From DAIRFP01 sp036794995 (GTDB taxonomy: Bacteria > Desulfobacterota > Binatia > UBA9968), in contig DAIRFP010000119.1 of the NCBI GenBank assembly GCA_036794995.1, positions 1-15,087 of the forward strand: DNA of 15,087 bases, read 5' to 3'. Shown here in pieces: positions 1-7,414 of this stretch (its first letter is position 1; each line of letters begins with the position of its first letter). The notes beneath the pieces were generated by a model, which searched no databases, was not told the DNA's origin, and saw only the letters and a list, made by a program, of their open reading frames with translations. Position numbers and translations under genes: made by a program.

Positions 1-122
1 TCGACGAAGAGCAAGAGGTCGGGGGCTGACTCACCTTGCTTGAGTTCGAGTAGCTTCTCTTGGAGTTCCAGGGCGGCGAGATAGTTCATGGGACCCAAGT
101 CTTTGTAAAGCAGTTTAGCCAT
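1..122 (-). CDS. lipB: Octanoyltransferase LipB, N-terminal fragment cut by the window edge
   Basis: LipB moves the octanoyl group from acyl carrier protein to lipoyl-dependent enzyme domains in the cytosol, the first step of lipoate synthesis. Only about 40 codons are visible. They begin at ATG 122-120 with MAKLLYKDLGPMNYLAALEL, then a helix rich in Gln, Glu and Leu, then PDLLLFV at the edge. The D-L-G-x-M-x-Y-x-x-A-L-x-L-Q pattern followed by a short linker and a hydrophobic strand is how LipB proteins start; the strand normally leads into the E-H-x-P segment, which would lie outside the window. No strong Shine-Dalgarno sequence is seen. The catalytic Lys/Cys region is out of view, so identification rests on the N-terminal pattern only. 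Confidence 0.75.
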   Translation of the reverse strand, partial: MAKLLYKDLGPMNYLAALELQEKLLELKQGESAPDLLLFV

Positions 123-133
123 GGCGTGATTTA

Positions 134-162
134 GTTCTATCGTCCACACTCGGATCTTTCAA
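134..162 (-). promoter_or_regulatory. Possible sigma-70 promoter of lipB
   Basis: On the minus strand TTGAAA (157-162) and TAGAAC (134-139) are separated by 17 bases. The start site would fall only a few bases before the lipB ATG, giving an almost leaderless transcript, which also fits the lack of a Shine-Dalgarno sequence. The boxes are only moderate matches, so this is tentative. Confidence 0.25.
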
Positions 163-553
163 GGTGTGTGGGTGGGGATTGGCTGAACAGAAACGGTATG
201 CGCGTCCGACTCGTTGTCTTGCTCTCCTGCCGCGAAATCGCATAAAATCCGCAGGAATTTCGGTAATTCATTTTGGAATTGGGTGTTGGGTTCGCCTTTC
301 TCGAACTGCAAAAGCACAAACCTTGTTCGAGTGACCTCTACACACACCTTTGAACACCTACCGTGTTTAGTTCGATCGTTTCACGTCAAGATTGAGATCA
401 CATCTATTCCTCGCGGGTGGCATCCGTTAACGGTTGCCGGTGAGGAATCTCTGAAGTGCGTTACCTGCTTCGATCGTTATTCCGAGCAAACTCGCGCGAT
501 CCTCGCTTCTGCGAAGAAGTCTGATTCGAAAACCACTAAAATTCACGGCGTCT

Positions 554-580
554 GGATTCCCGCTTTCGCGAGAATGACGG
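554..580. repeat. REP-like short palindromic repeat (GGATTCCCGC...GCGAGAATGACGG type)
   Basis: Positions 556-575 form a hairpin: ATTCCCGC, loop TTTC, GCGAGAAT, with one mismatch (560 against 571). The flanks GG on the left and GACGG on the right match the common interspersed element class with core GATTCCCGC...GCGGGAATGAC found in many proteobacterial and metagenomic genomes, including dRS3-like repeats of Neisseria. It lies about 160 bases before the permease gene. Only one copy is visible here. Confidence 0.6.
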
Positions 581-680
581 AGTCGGACCGTCGACGGCGT
601 AAATGGACTCTATATCCAGGACATAAGTGTTAAGTCCACGTGGTTGTCCGATCAATCGTCGCCTAAGTCGTTGTTCCCGA

Positions 681-709
681 TTGACTCGATAATCCCTGAC
701 GGCTACATT
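681..709 (+). promoter_or_regulatory. Probable sigma-70 promoter of the permease gene
   Basis: TTGACT (681-686) and TACATT (704-709) are separated by 17 bases, matching the consensus at five and four of six positions. Transcription would begin near 716, leaving a leader of about 25 bases before the ATG at 741. Seen by eye only. Confidence 0.45.
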
Positions 710-740
710 CGACGAAATTTCGAAGCGGGACACCCACCCC

Positions 741-2276
741 ATGTCACAACCCTCATTCAATCCTCCCTGGTTCGTGCGCAAAGATCTCGATGGTTTTTTC
801 GGTTTGATGATCGACAACCTGATTCAGTTGATTCTGATCGTCAGTTTATGCCGCGAGCTGATCCATTTGCCGGACAGTTTCATCTTCGGGCGCATCTTGC
901 CCGGCGCGGCGATTTCTATTCTAGTGGGCAACTTGTTCTATGCCTGGCAGGCGCGTGAGTTGGCGCGGGAAACCGGCAGGGAAGACGTAACCGCACTCCC
1001 TTACGGCATCAACACAGTGAGTCTATTCGCTTTTATTTTTTTCATCATGCTGCCGATCTACCAGGAGACCAAGGATCCTGTGTGGGCATGGAAGGTCGGG
1101 CTCGTCGCTTGCTTTCTCAACGGGGTCATCGAAATCGCCGGCGCCTTTGTTGCCGAGAGCGTGCGACGGGTCACGCCACGGGCGGCATTGCTTTCGGCTC
1201 TGGCCGGGATCGCCATCACCTTCATCTCCATGGATTTCACCTTCAAGATCTTTGCCCAGCCGTTGGTTGCCATGGTGCCCATGGCGATCATTTTTGTCGC
1301 CTATTTCTCGCACCAAAGGTTTCCCTTCGGCCTCCCGGGAGGACTGGTTGCCATTACCGTTGGTGTCATCTTGGGGTGGTTGCTCGGGACCATGAGCGGA
1401 AAACCATCGAATGTCGGTTTTGCACTGGCTCTCCCGGCCTTTGCGGGCGGCTCGCTTTGGGAGGCGCTGTTCCACCCGGCGTTTCTGAATTATGTTTCTG
1501 TGATCCTTCCCATGGGCATCTTCAACGTTGTCGGTTCATTGCAAAACATCGAGAGCGCCGAAGCTGCGGGGGACCGCTACCGCACGTTCCCGTCTCTGAT
1601 GGCGAACGGGATCGGTTCCGTGGTGGCGGCGCTATTCGGCAGCGTCTTTGCCACAACGATCTACATCGGCCATCCCGGTTGGAAACGGTTGGGGGCGCGT
1701 TCGGGTTACTCCGCTTTGAACGGAATCTTCATCAGTTTCCTCTGCCTGACCGGCACGATCCAGGCCGTGCTCAACTTTATTCCTCTCGAAGCCGGCATTG
1801 GCATTCTGCTCTACATCGGCATCATCATCGTCGCCCAGTCGTTTCAGGAGACGCCAAAAGAACATGCTCCAGCGGTGGCGCTGGGGATCGTTCCCGCATT
1901 GGCAGCCTGGGGTTTGTTGATGATCGAGACCGGAGCAAGAACGGCGGGAAAGTCCCTTTTTGAATTGGGATTGGCCCCCTTTGCCCAAAATTTAGCGATT
2001 CACGGTATGATCGCACTCGAGCGCGGCTTCATCTTCACCTCGATGATTCTCGCGGCGATCGGCGTAGCTTTGATCGAACGACAATTCGTCACGGCTGGGA
2101 CGTGGTCCTTAGTGGCGGCGTTCCTGTCGGCCGTCGGGATTATTCACGCCTACGATTTGACACCAGGAGGGATTGTGAGTCGTTTCGGATGGCTTGCCGC
2201 GCCGGAGTTTTTGTTGAGTTATTTACTGCTCGCCCTGGTTTTTTTCGCTACAGCGTTTTTGACGAAGAAGACGTAG
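741..2276 (+). CDS. NCS2-like (xanthine/uracil/purine type) membrane permease
   Basis: This is a 511-residue, almost wholly hydrophobic protein with roughly 12-13 membrane segments, so it sits in the inner membrane. The N-terminal part has FFGLMIDNLIQLILIV and then ALPYGINTVSLFAFIFFIM. The middle has GIFNVVGSLQNIESAEAAGD followed by FGSVFATTIYIGHPGWKRLG, a layout recalling the ESAxxxAxGDR segment and following gate region of NCS2/AzgA-type nucleobase carriers. Substrate cannot be told; a purine, uracil or another small anion is possible. Start ATG 741 sits just before the first conserved block, with only a weak GCGGGA-like ribosome site upstream. The gene stands alone on this strand, converging on the histidine phosphatase with a repeat element between them. 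There is no nucleotide-salvage neighbour to support a specific substrate. Confidence 0.7.
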   Translation: MSQPSFNPPWFVRKDLDGFFGLMIDNLIQLILIVSLCRELIHLPDSFIFGRILPGAAISILVGNLFYAWQARELARETGREDVTALPYGINTVSLFAFIFFIMLPIYQETKDPVWAWKVGLVACFLNGVIEIAGAFVAESVRRVTPRAALLSALAGIAITFISMDFTFKIFAQPLVAMVPMAIIFVAYFSHQRFPFGLPGGLVAITVGVILGWLLGTMSGKPSNVGFALALPAFAGGSLWEALFHPAFLNYVSVILPMGIFNVVGSLQNIESAEAAGDRYRTFPSLMANGIGSVVAALFGSVFATTIYIGHPGWKRLGARSGYSALNGIFISFLCLTGTIQAVLNFIPLEAGIGILLYIGIIIVAQSFQETPKEHAPAVALGIVPALAAWGLLMIETGARTAGKSLFELGLAPFAQNLAIHGMIALERGFIFTSMILAAIGVALIERQFVTAGTWSLVAAFLSAVGIIHAYDLTPGGIVSRFGWLAAPEFLLSYLLLALVFFATAFLTKKT

Positions 2277-2320
2277 GCCCGCCAGATCTCGCTGTCTCCA
2301 GTGCTATGCGCGTCTCAGAA

Positions 2321-2507
2321 CTAGCAGCGTGCTGAAACTCTGATTGCGGGCTGCTCAAAAAGACTCAGAGGCGAGGCGCGCGAAGTTCGCATATGGCGGA
2401 TAGCTTATGGCATATCGTTGGACCATACGAACCATACGCCATAGGCCATCTGGAGCGAGGCGATTGAGCGCAACGAAGCATATGAGGCTTTTTCAGCGGC
2501 CTGCTAG
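2321..2507 (-). repeat. Interspersed inverted-terminal repeat element, copy A
   Basis: The element fills the space between the convergent permease and phosphatase genes. Its 22-base arms at 2346-2367 and 2483-2504 (core motifs GGCTGCTCAAAAAGACTCA and TGAGGCTTTTTCAGC) are inverted copies with about four mismatches. CTAG occurs at 2321-2324 and 2504-2507. The element is the reverse complement of copy D; the blocks GACTCAGAGGCGAGGCGCGC and AGGCGATTGAGCGCAACGAA are identical in both. The centre (2388-2453) is an AT-richer hairpin module that D lacks. The right end provides the TAG stop codon (2504-2506) of the minus-strand phosphatase. No open reading frame of its own is evident, so it looks like a non-autonomous element or a large REP/BIME-like unit. 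Confidence 0.85.
2388..2453. repeat. Inner hairpin module nested in copy A
   Basis: The module begins CGCATATGGCGGATAGCTTA and ends with CCATACGCCATAGGCCATC. The two arms are imperfect inverted copies around a centre of about 20 bases. It matches the reverse complement of 7233-7312, including the shared block GTTGGACCATACGAACC, and resembles 13623-13692. Confidence 0.75.
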
Positions 2508-3130
2508 CGTGTTGCAGGTGCCTGCGGCGTATACGCTTGATTGTTGATGAGAGTGACTTGCCAATCATTAGCGCCGTTGCGGCTCAGACGTGTCACCCCA
2601 CAGGGGTCGAGGTGGAAAGTGCGATAGTTGTTTAGGTGGGTTCCTGTGAGGCGGCAGATGATGCCCAAGATCGGGAAATTATGGCTGACCACGACTACGG
2701 TTTCTTCGGCGCCGTGACGCCCCACGATTCGATTGAGTCCGTTCCATGCCCGCAGCGCGACGTCCACCAGCCTTTCACCCCCTGGAACCTGAATTTCAGC
2801 CGGCTCAGTTCTCCACTTCTGAATGAATTTCGTGTGGTTTTCTTTGATTTCGGCGAATGTCAGACCTTCCAATTCGCCATGATCAAGTTCGCGAACATCG
2901 TCCTCGATAAGCACCGGCAGACGGTGGTGTAGGCTGATGAACCCAGCGGTCTGTTGCGCACGCTTGAGATTGCTCGAGTAGATTCCCTGAATCGGTTCGC
3001 TAGTGAGCGCCGTCGCAATCCGCTCGGCCTGGCGGATTCCGACCTCGCTGAGATCCAGGTCCGTCGAGCCCTGGCAGCGACCTTGCAAATTCCAGTCTGT
3101 GGCACCGTGGCGAACCAAGACAACTTCCAC
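2504..3130 (-). CDS. Histidine phosphatase family protein (phosphoglycerate mutase/CobC-like)
   Basis: This 208-residue cytosolic phosphohydrolase belongs to the histidine phosphatase superfamily, whose members transfer phosphate through a phospho-histidine. The signature LVRHGATDWN is at residues 5-14, with nucleophile His8 and Arg7. Other expected catalytic residues are present: Arg57 in SSNLKRAQQTA, acid/base Glu81 in ELDHGELEG, and His150 in VVVVSHNFP. Length is typical of GpmB/CobC proteins. The start is GTG at 3130-3128, supported by GAGG eight bases upstream and by its closeness to the first beta strand. It lies 38 bases after ppiD on the same strand and probably shares its transcript. 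Substrate is unknown: alpha-ribazole phosphate, phosphoglycerate or another phosphoester are all possible, and no cobalamin gene is nearby. Its TAG stop lies in the end of repeat copy A. Confidence 0.88.
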   Translation of the reverse strand: MEVVLVRHGATDWNLQGRCQGSTDLDLSEVGIRQAERIATALTSEPIQGIYSSNLKRAQQTAGFISLHHRLPVLIEDDVRELDHGELEGLTFAEIKENHTKFIQKWRTEPAEIQVPGGERLVDVALRAWNGLNRIVGRHGAEETVVVVSHNFPILGIICRLTGTHLNNYRTFHLDPCGVTRLSRNGANDWQVTLINNQAYTPQAPATR

Positions 3131-3168
3131 GACATCATCCTCGGCAGGAGCAACGAGACGGAAAATTT

Positions 3169-5073
3169 CTAGCTTTCTTCCAGGGAGTTGAGATGGACTT
3201 GGATCTGAGCTTTGGTCTTCAGGTTTTCGACGAATTGTTGCATGACTTGTTGCCGCATTTCTCCCAAAGCTTGATTGGTAAGCTGTTCCTTTTCCTTATC
3301 GAACCGCTCCATATCGGCGTCTTGGTTGGCTTTGAATGTAAAGATGTAGGCGTTGTCTTTTTGGGTATAAATCTTATCCGGCAAGGGCTTCTGTGCCGAC
3401 AGTGTCAACCCCCCCGATTTGACTTCCGAAAGCTCTCCAATTTTAGGCAGTTGGGCGGCACCACGGGGAAACCACCCGGTTTCCTCCAGTTTTAAACCGT
3501 TCTGTTGGGCAAGTTTGCCAAGGTTCTTTTCCTTGCGTAACTCCTCCAACAGGCCTTTCGCCTTTTGCTGCAACATTTCGTGGGCTTTGGATTCCTTCAG
3601 GCTGGTCTCAATTTTGGACCGCACCGCTTCGAGCGGTGGAACCTTGGGCTCGTCGCGTTGTTTGATTCTTACAACGTAATAGGCGTTTGTACCCTCGATG
3701 ACCGGACCGATTTCCTTGGAACTCAAGGAAAGAGCCATCTTGTAGAATTCCGGCGCCTGGCCGATTTCCGGCAGCATCTCGCCCTTGGTAAAAGGCCGGG
3801 TCACATTGACCACTGTGCCAGTCTCTTTAGCCAATTTGGCCAAGTCGGCCTCGGCGAGGGCCTTCTCTCTGCTCGAATCCGCAAGTTTAACGGCCTCCCG
3901 TTTGCCTTTTTCCGTTTTGAGCGTCCGTGTGATCTCCGCAGTGGCGTCTTTCAAACTCTGGGTTTTCTCCTCCCGGACATCCTCCACCTTGAGAATATGA
4001 AGCCCCGCAGGAGTTTCGATGGCATCGCTGATCTGGCCCTTGGCCAGGCCGAAAACGGTCTTATCGAGTAACGGAGGCAATTGCCCTTGGGTCAACCAAC
4101 CGACATCGCCTCCTTTGACCGCGGTCGAATCCGCCGACTCTTGTTTAGCCAATTGAGCGAAATCCTTTCCCGCTCGCGCCTCTTTCAGGATGCGATCAGC
4201 GCGCGTCTGGGCTTCCTCCTTTGGTTTCGCGTCCGCTCCGGCGCGGAGTAGAATATAGCGCACCTTAACTTCTTTGGGTTTGTGGAATTTCGCTTCGCGA
4301 TTCGCCTGATAATAATCCTCGATTTCCTTGTCGGTAACTTGGGCGGCGGAGGAGAACCGATCGAAGGGGTAAGACAGGTATTCGACTTGGACCTTCAGCG
4401 GTTCTTTGAGAGCGTCCTTCTGGCGCTCATAGAAGTTCTTGATCTCTTCTTCGGTTAGCTTTACTTCTGAAAGATACTTGCCGATCGGCAAGCGAATAAA
4501 ATCGAGATTGATCTTTTCCTGCTCGAAACGATAGCGGTCGCGCACTTCGGCTTCCGTCACATGCACGGCGTCCAATAGAATGCTATAGAGTCGCTGAATC
4601 GTCAGTTGTTCTCGCTGTTCTTCTTCGAACTGGCCGGGATTGATTCGGTTAGCGCGCAGTAGCTGGAGGTAGCGTTCCTTGTTGAATCGACCGTTTACTT
4701 GAAAGTCGGGGACCTGGGCTATCGCCCTCATCAAATCTTCGTCATTAGCCGCTAGTCCAAGCTTGCGAGCTTCCTGAAGGAGCAGTCGTTTTTGAATAAG
4801 CTCTTCGAGCAATGTCCCTCTTAGATTCAAAGTTTTCTCAAGCTCGGGCGTGAGCGAGCCTTTCAAGAGCTCACGGTACCGCTCCAACGCTTTCTGATAA
4901 TGCAGGGCGAATTCACGTTGCGTGATAACCTCCCCGTTAACTTCAGCGACGTCCTGTGCAGAGGAATCACCCAGCTTGTTGCCGCCGTAGAAGGCGATGA
5001 AAACGACAATGATGAGTCCAAGCAGGAAAATGATAATCCAAGAGCGCTTTCGCTTACGCAAGACATCGAGCAT
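3169..5073 (-). CDS. ppiD: PpiD/SurA-like peptidyl-prolyl isomerase, membrane-anchored periplasmic chaperone
   Basis: The product helps newly exported proteins fold on the outer face of the inner membrane. From ATG 5073 it has 634 residues, close to E. coli PpiD (623). A basic cytosolic tail (MLDVLRKRKRS) leads into one membrane anchor at about residues 11-31. A SurA_N-like helical chaperone domain follows to about 240, with the family phrase NGEVITQREF near 45-55. A parvulin-type PPIase domain spans about 267-365 (VKVRYILLRAG, GGDVGWLTQGQLPP, GLHILKVEDV). A long helical C-terminal region follows. The frame is open 32 codons further upstream to 5169, but the MLDxLR start is the family norm and a good promoter lies inside that extension. 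The gene is divergent from mreB and is followed closely by the phosphatase gene. Confidence 0.88.
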   Translation of the reverse strand: MLDVLRKRKRSWIIIFLLGLIIVVFIAFYGGNKLGDSSAQDVAEVNGEVITQREFALHYQKALERYRELLKGSLTPELEKTLNLRGTLLEELIQKRLLLQEARKLGLAANDEDLMRAIAQVPDFQVNGRFNKERYLQLLRANRINPGQFEEEQREQLTIQRLYSILLDAVHVTEAEVRDRYRFEQEKINLDFIRLPIGKYLSEVKLTEEEIKNFYERQKDALKEPLKVQVEYLSYPFDRFSSAAQVTDKEIEDYYQANREAKFHKPKEVKVRYILLRAGADAKPKEEAQTRADRILKEARAGKDFAQLAKQESADSTAVKGGDVGWLTQGQLPPLLDKTVFGLAKGQISDAIETPAGLHILKVEDVREEKTQSLKDATAEITRTLKTEKGKREAVKLADSSREKALAEADLAKLAKETGTVVNVTRPFTKGEMLPEIGQAPEFYKMALSLSSKEIGPVIEGTNAYYVVRIKQRDEPKVPPLEAVRSKIETSLKESKAHEMLQQKAKGLLEELRKEKNLGKLAQQNGLKLEETGWFPRGAAQLPKIGELSEVKSGGLTLSAQKPLPDKIYTQKDNAYIFTFKANQDADMERFDKEKEQLTNQALGEMRQQVMQQFVENLKTKAQIQVHLNSLEES

Positions 5074-5115
5074 GGCGGATAAAACCTTTCGCGACCAAAA
5101 TAAAACTATTTTTTC

Positions 5116-5144
5116 ATAATAGGAAAAGGTCCCGCCGGTTGCAA
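5116..5144 (-). promoter_or_regulatory. Probable sigma-70 promoter of ppiD
   Basis: On the minus strand TTGCAA (5139-5144) and TATTAT (5116-5121) are separated by exactly 17 bases. Transcription would start near 5109, giving a leader of about 36 bases before ATG 5073, with AAAGG about 11 bases before that ATG. This placement argues against translation from the upstream ATG at 5169. Confidence 0.55.
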
Positions 5145-5192
5145 CCATTGCCGAACCTCCGATAAGCATTTTTCCTTTATTTTTTCATTACC

Positions 5193-5221
5193 TTGCCAGA
5201 AAAGGCCAAATCTGTTACTTT
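5193..5221 (+). promoter_or_regulatory. Possible sigma-70 promoter of the mre operon
   Basis: TTGCCA (5193-5198) and TACTTT (5216-5221) lie 17 bases apart, about 45 bases before the mreB ATG. The -35 box is good and the -10 box is poor. It would be divergent from the ppiD promoter. Confidence 0.3.
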
Positions 5222-5266
5222 CTCTCAGCTTAGGCCCTTTTTCGCCTGCTTAGAAGGAGTTCGCTG

Positions 5267-6301
5267 ATGTTCGATGCCCTGTTCGGGGTTTTCTCCAACG
5301 ATCTTGCGATCGATCTTGGCACCGCCAACACGTTGATCTACGTTAAAAACCAGGGGATCGTGTGCAACGAGCCCTCAGTCGTGGCGGTTCAGCAACGAAA
5401 CGAACGCGGCGGTAAAAAGGTCCTAGCCGTGGGCGCCGAAGCTAAGAGAATGTTAGGCCGTACTCCGGGAAGCATCGTGGCGATCCGGCCGTTAAAGGAT
5501 GGCGTCATCGCCGATTTTGAAATAACCGAAGCGATGCTCCGTTACTTCATTCAAAAGGTCCACAATCGTCGCACCTTGGTCCGCCCCCGTATCATTGTCG
5601 GCGTTCCCTTCGGCATTACCGAAGTAGAGAAGCGGGCTGTGAGAGAATCCGCGGAGTCCGCAGGGGCCAGAGAAGTCTATCTGATCGAAGAGCCGATGGC
5701 AGCGGCCATAGGAGCGGGTTTGCCGATCACCGAACCCACGGGAAATATGATTGTCGATATCGGCGGCGGAACCACCGAGGTTGCGGTGATCTCGCTTTCC
5801 GGGATTGTTTTTTCCCGTTCCGTCAGAGTAGGCGGCGACAAGATGGATGAGGCCATCGCTCAATTCATCAAAAGGAAATATAATCTTTTGGTGGGGGAGA
5901 GGACTGCGGAGCTGATTAAGATCACCATCGGCTCGGCTTATCCGGGCGATGAGATTCAAACCATGGAGATCAAAGGACGGGACCTAGTGGCGGGCGTTCC
6001 AAAAACCGTCGTGATCACGGATGAGGAGATCAGGGACTCGCTCCTGGAGCCCATTAACCAAATCGTGGAAGCGGTGCGCCTTTCACTGGAGCGGACGCCT
6101 CCTGAACTCGCCTCCGACATCGTGGACCGGGGCATTGTCCTGGCCGGCGGAGGCGCGTTGCTCAGAAATTTAGATATTCTGCTACGCGAGGAAACCGGTT
6201 TGCCCGTCATGATGGCGGATGACCCGCTAACGGCGGTGGTCATGGGTGCCGGAAAGGCATTGGATGAAATTTCGCTGCTCAGGGAGGTGGCGGTTCACTG
6301 A
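5267..6301 (+). CDS. mreB: Rod shape-determining protein MreB
   Basis: MreB is the bacterial actin that polymerises under the inner membrane and directs lateral wall synthesis. At 344 residues it has the usual length. The N-terminal amphipathic stretch MFDALFGVFSNDLAIDLGTA contains the phosphate-1 loop. VDIGGGTTEVAV near residues 163-174 is the phosphate-2 loop, and GIVLAGGGALL near 289-299 is the adenosine-binding motif. EEPMAAAIGAGLP is also typical. AAGGAG lies seven bases before the ATG. It is the first gene of the mreB-mreC-mreD-mrdA-rodA cluster; mreC follows about 50 bases later. Confidence 0.97.
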   Translation: MFDALFGVFSNDLAIDLGTANTLIYVKNQGIVCNEPSVVAVQQRNERGGKKVLAVGAEAKRMLGRTPGSIVAIRPLKDGVIADFEITEAMLRYFIQKVHNRRTLVRPRIIVGVPFGITEVEKRAVRESAESAGAREVYLIEEPMAAAIGAGLPITEPTGNMIVDIGGGTTEVAVISLSGIVFSRSVRVGGDKMDEAIAQFIKRKYNLLVGERTAELIKITIGSAYPGDEIQTMEIKGRDLVAGVPKTVVITDEEIRDSLLEPINQIVEAVRLSLERTPPELASDIVDRGIVLAGGGALLRNLDILLREETGLPVMMADDPLTAVVMGAGKALDEISLLREVAVH

Positions 6302-6351
6302 GTTTCCGAGGCCTCTATGGTTCTCGACCCTTGGAGGCGAAAGCACCTTCC

Positions 6352-7185
6352 ATGTTCGCTTTTCTGCGCAAGAACCAGATTGTTCTTAGCTCCGGCGTTT
6401 GCCTTCTCCTGTCGCTTTACATCTTAACTGCCGCCGCACGCGGTCAGCTAAGGAATGACCCCATCGGCCCCATCCTGCTCTGGATTATGCGTCCGCTGCA
6501 AATCGGTGCCCAGATGACCACGAATTGGATTCAGGAGATTCAAAGCAGTTACTCGTTGTTGACCGGCTACAAGGCTGAAAACGAGAAGCTCAGAGAACAG
6601 ATTCAGCAGTTGGAGGTTGAAAAGAATCGGTTGCTGGAAGCGGAAGCTACGAATCAGCGGCTGCAAAAGCTTTTGGAATTCCGTTCCCAGCTACCGCCCG
6701 GCATGGTAACGGCTTCTATCATCGCCGACAGCGCGAGTGGCTGGTTCAAGAGTTGCCTCTTGGACAAAGGCAGCGACGAAGGCGTACGTAAGGGGATGGC
6801 GGTGGTGACGCCGTTGGGCGTTGTCGGGCAGGTGGTGGCAGTGACCGCACGCACGGCAAAGGTGTTGCTGCTCACCGATCCGAACAGCGGCGTGGACGTC
6901 CTCGTTCAGCGAACCAGAGCGCGAGGTATCGTCTCAGGTTCCCTGGATAACGGTCCTATTCTTAAGTATGTGAAGCGGAGCGAAGACATCCAGGAGGGCG
7001 ACCGGCTGGTCACCTCGGGGCTTAACGGCATTTTTCCCAAGGGCATCGTGGTGGGAACCGTGACCAAAGTGCGCAAACAAACGCTGGGTCTTTTTCAGCA
7101 CATTGAGGTCATGCCGGCGGTTAGCATGGCGGGAACCGAAGAGGTGCTTATCGTCAAGGGTGAGGCAAACCCGGGGAAAAATTAG
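6352..7185 (+). CDS. mreC: Rod shape-determining protein MreC
   Basis: MreC is an inner-membrane-anchored periplasmic scaffold that links MreB to PBP2 and RodA. From ATG 6352 it has 277 residues: a short basic start (MFAFLRKNQ), one membrane helix at about 10-30, a coiled coil at about 66-110 (KAENEKLREQIQQLEVEKN), then the beta-rich MreC core with GWFKSCLLDKGSDEGVRKGM and GVVGQVVAV. A TTG at 6331 would add seven residues. The ATG is preferred because GGAGG at 6333-6337 lies upstream of it, although its spacing of 14 bases is long. The TAG stop (7183-7185) runs directly into repeat copy B. Confidence 0.94.
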   Translation: MFAFLRKNQIVLSSGVCLLLSLYILTAAARGQLRNDPIGPILLWIMRPLQIGAQMTTNWIQEIQSSYSLLTGYKAENEKLREQIQQLEVEKNRLLEAEATNQRLQKLLEFRSQLPPGMVTASIIADSASGWFKSCLLDKGSDEGVRKGMAVVTPLGVVGQVVAVTARTAKVLLLTDPNSGVDVLVQRTRARGIVSGSLDNGPILKYVKRSEDIQEGDRLVTSGLNGIFPKGIVVGTVTKVRKQTLGLFQHIEVMPAVSMAGTEEVLIVKGEANPGKN

Positions 7186-7375
7186 CCAGGGGGAAAGGAC
7201 TCCTATGTTTCGTTGCACCCCATCGCCGCGCTCCAGTTGGCTTATGACGTATGGCTTATAGCGTAGGGTTCGTATGGTCCAACTATATGCCATAAGCTAT
7301 CAGCCATATGCGAAGTATGCGCGGCTCGTCGCTGAGATGTTTCTGAGCAGCCTGCCAACTGGGTTTTTCGACTAG
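7183..7375 (+). repeat. Interspersed inverted-terminal repeat element, copy B, inside the mre operon
   Basis: This copy occupies most of the 229-base gap between mreC and mreD. It has the same orientation as copy D but is more diverged. The left end TAGCCAGGGGGAAAGGACTC corresponds to TAGCAGGCTGCTGAAAAAGC in D, followed by the shared TTCGTTGC block. The right end has CTGAGCAGCCTGC and GGGTTTTTCGACTAGG, matching D's right side. The centre (7233-7312) is the inner hairpin module. The first three bases of the element are the mreC stop codon. Confidence 0.75.
7233..7312. repeat. Inner hairpin module nested in copy B
   Basis: In reverse complement this reads CGCATATGGCTGATAGCTTA and continues with GTTGGACCATACGAACCC, closely matching the module of copy A. 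The arms (GTATGGCTTATAGCGTAGGG against the ATGCCATAAGCTATCAGCC region) are imperfect inverted copies. Confidence 0.7.
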
Positions 7376-7414
7376 GATCCACACCGGCGATTGAGTCATA
7401 GTATAGAATAGACG

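Larger units (their letters stand above)
123..740. other. Gene-free region between lipB and the permease gene
   Basis: No convincing gene is seen in these 618 bases. Open frames here have low-complexity, Ser/Arg-rich translations without domain-like patterning, and two of them read through a REP-like repeat. The region holds candidate promoters for both flanking genes, the REP-like hairpin at 554-580, an imperfect inverted repeat (TTCAAGGTGTGTG at 158-170 against CACACACCTTTGAA at 341-354), and a 17-18 bp imperfect direct repeat (126-143 and 363-379). No tRNA or riboswitch structure was recognised. Confidence 0.6.

Noticed and set aside
214..633. Open frame of 139 codons on the plus strand upstream of the permease
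   Set aside because: Its translation has no domain-like pattern, and its W-I-P-A-F-A-R-M-T-E segment is the usual false translation of the REP-like repeat at 554-580.
123..740. tRNA or structured RNA in the gap after lipB
   Set aside because: TTCGA-like words occur, but no cloverleaf stems, CCA end or riboswitch core could be built around them.
536..817. Open frame of 93 codons on the minus strand overlapping the start of the permease gene
   Set aside because: It ends in S-F-S-R-K-R-E-S-R, the opposite-strand false translation of the same repeat, and it overlaps a well-supported gene.
1082..1963. Long plus-strand open frame (293 codons) inside the permease gene
   Set aside because: It is a shifted-frame shadow of the permease gene, rich in Arg, His and Gly with no recognisable fold, while the true frame shows membrane segments throughout.
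2321..2507. Integron attC site as an explanation for a hairpin repeat directly after a stop codon
   Set aside because: No GTTRRRY / RYYYAAC core pairs are seen, the flanking genes are core housekeeping genes, and there is no integrase.
3565..4071. Plus-strand open frame of 168 codons opposite ppiD
   Set aside because: It lies wholly antisense to the conserved parvulin region of ppiD and has no family features or ribosome site of its own.
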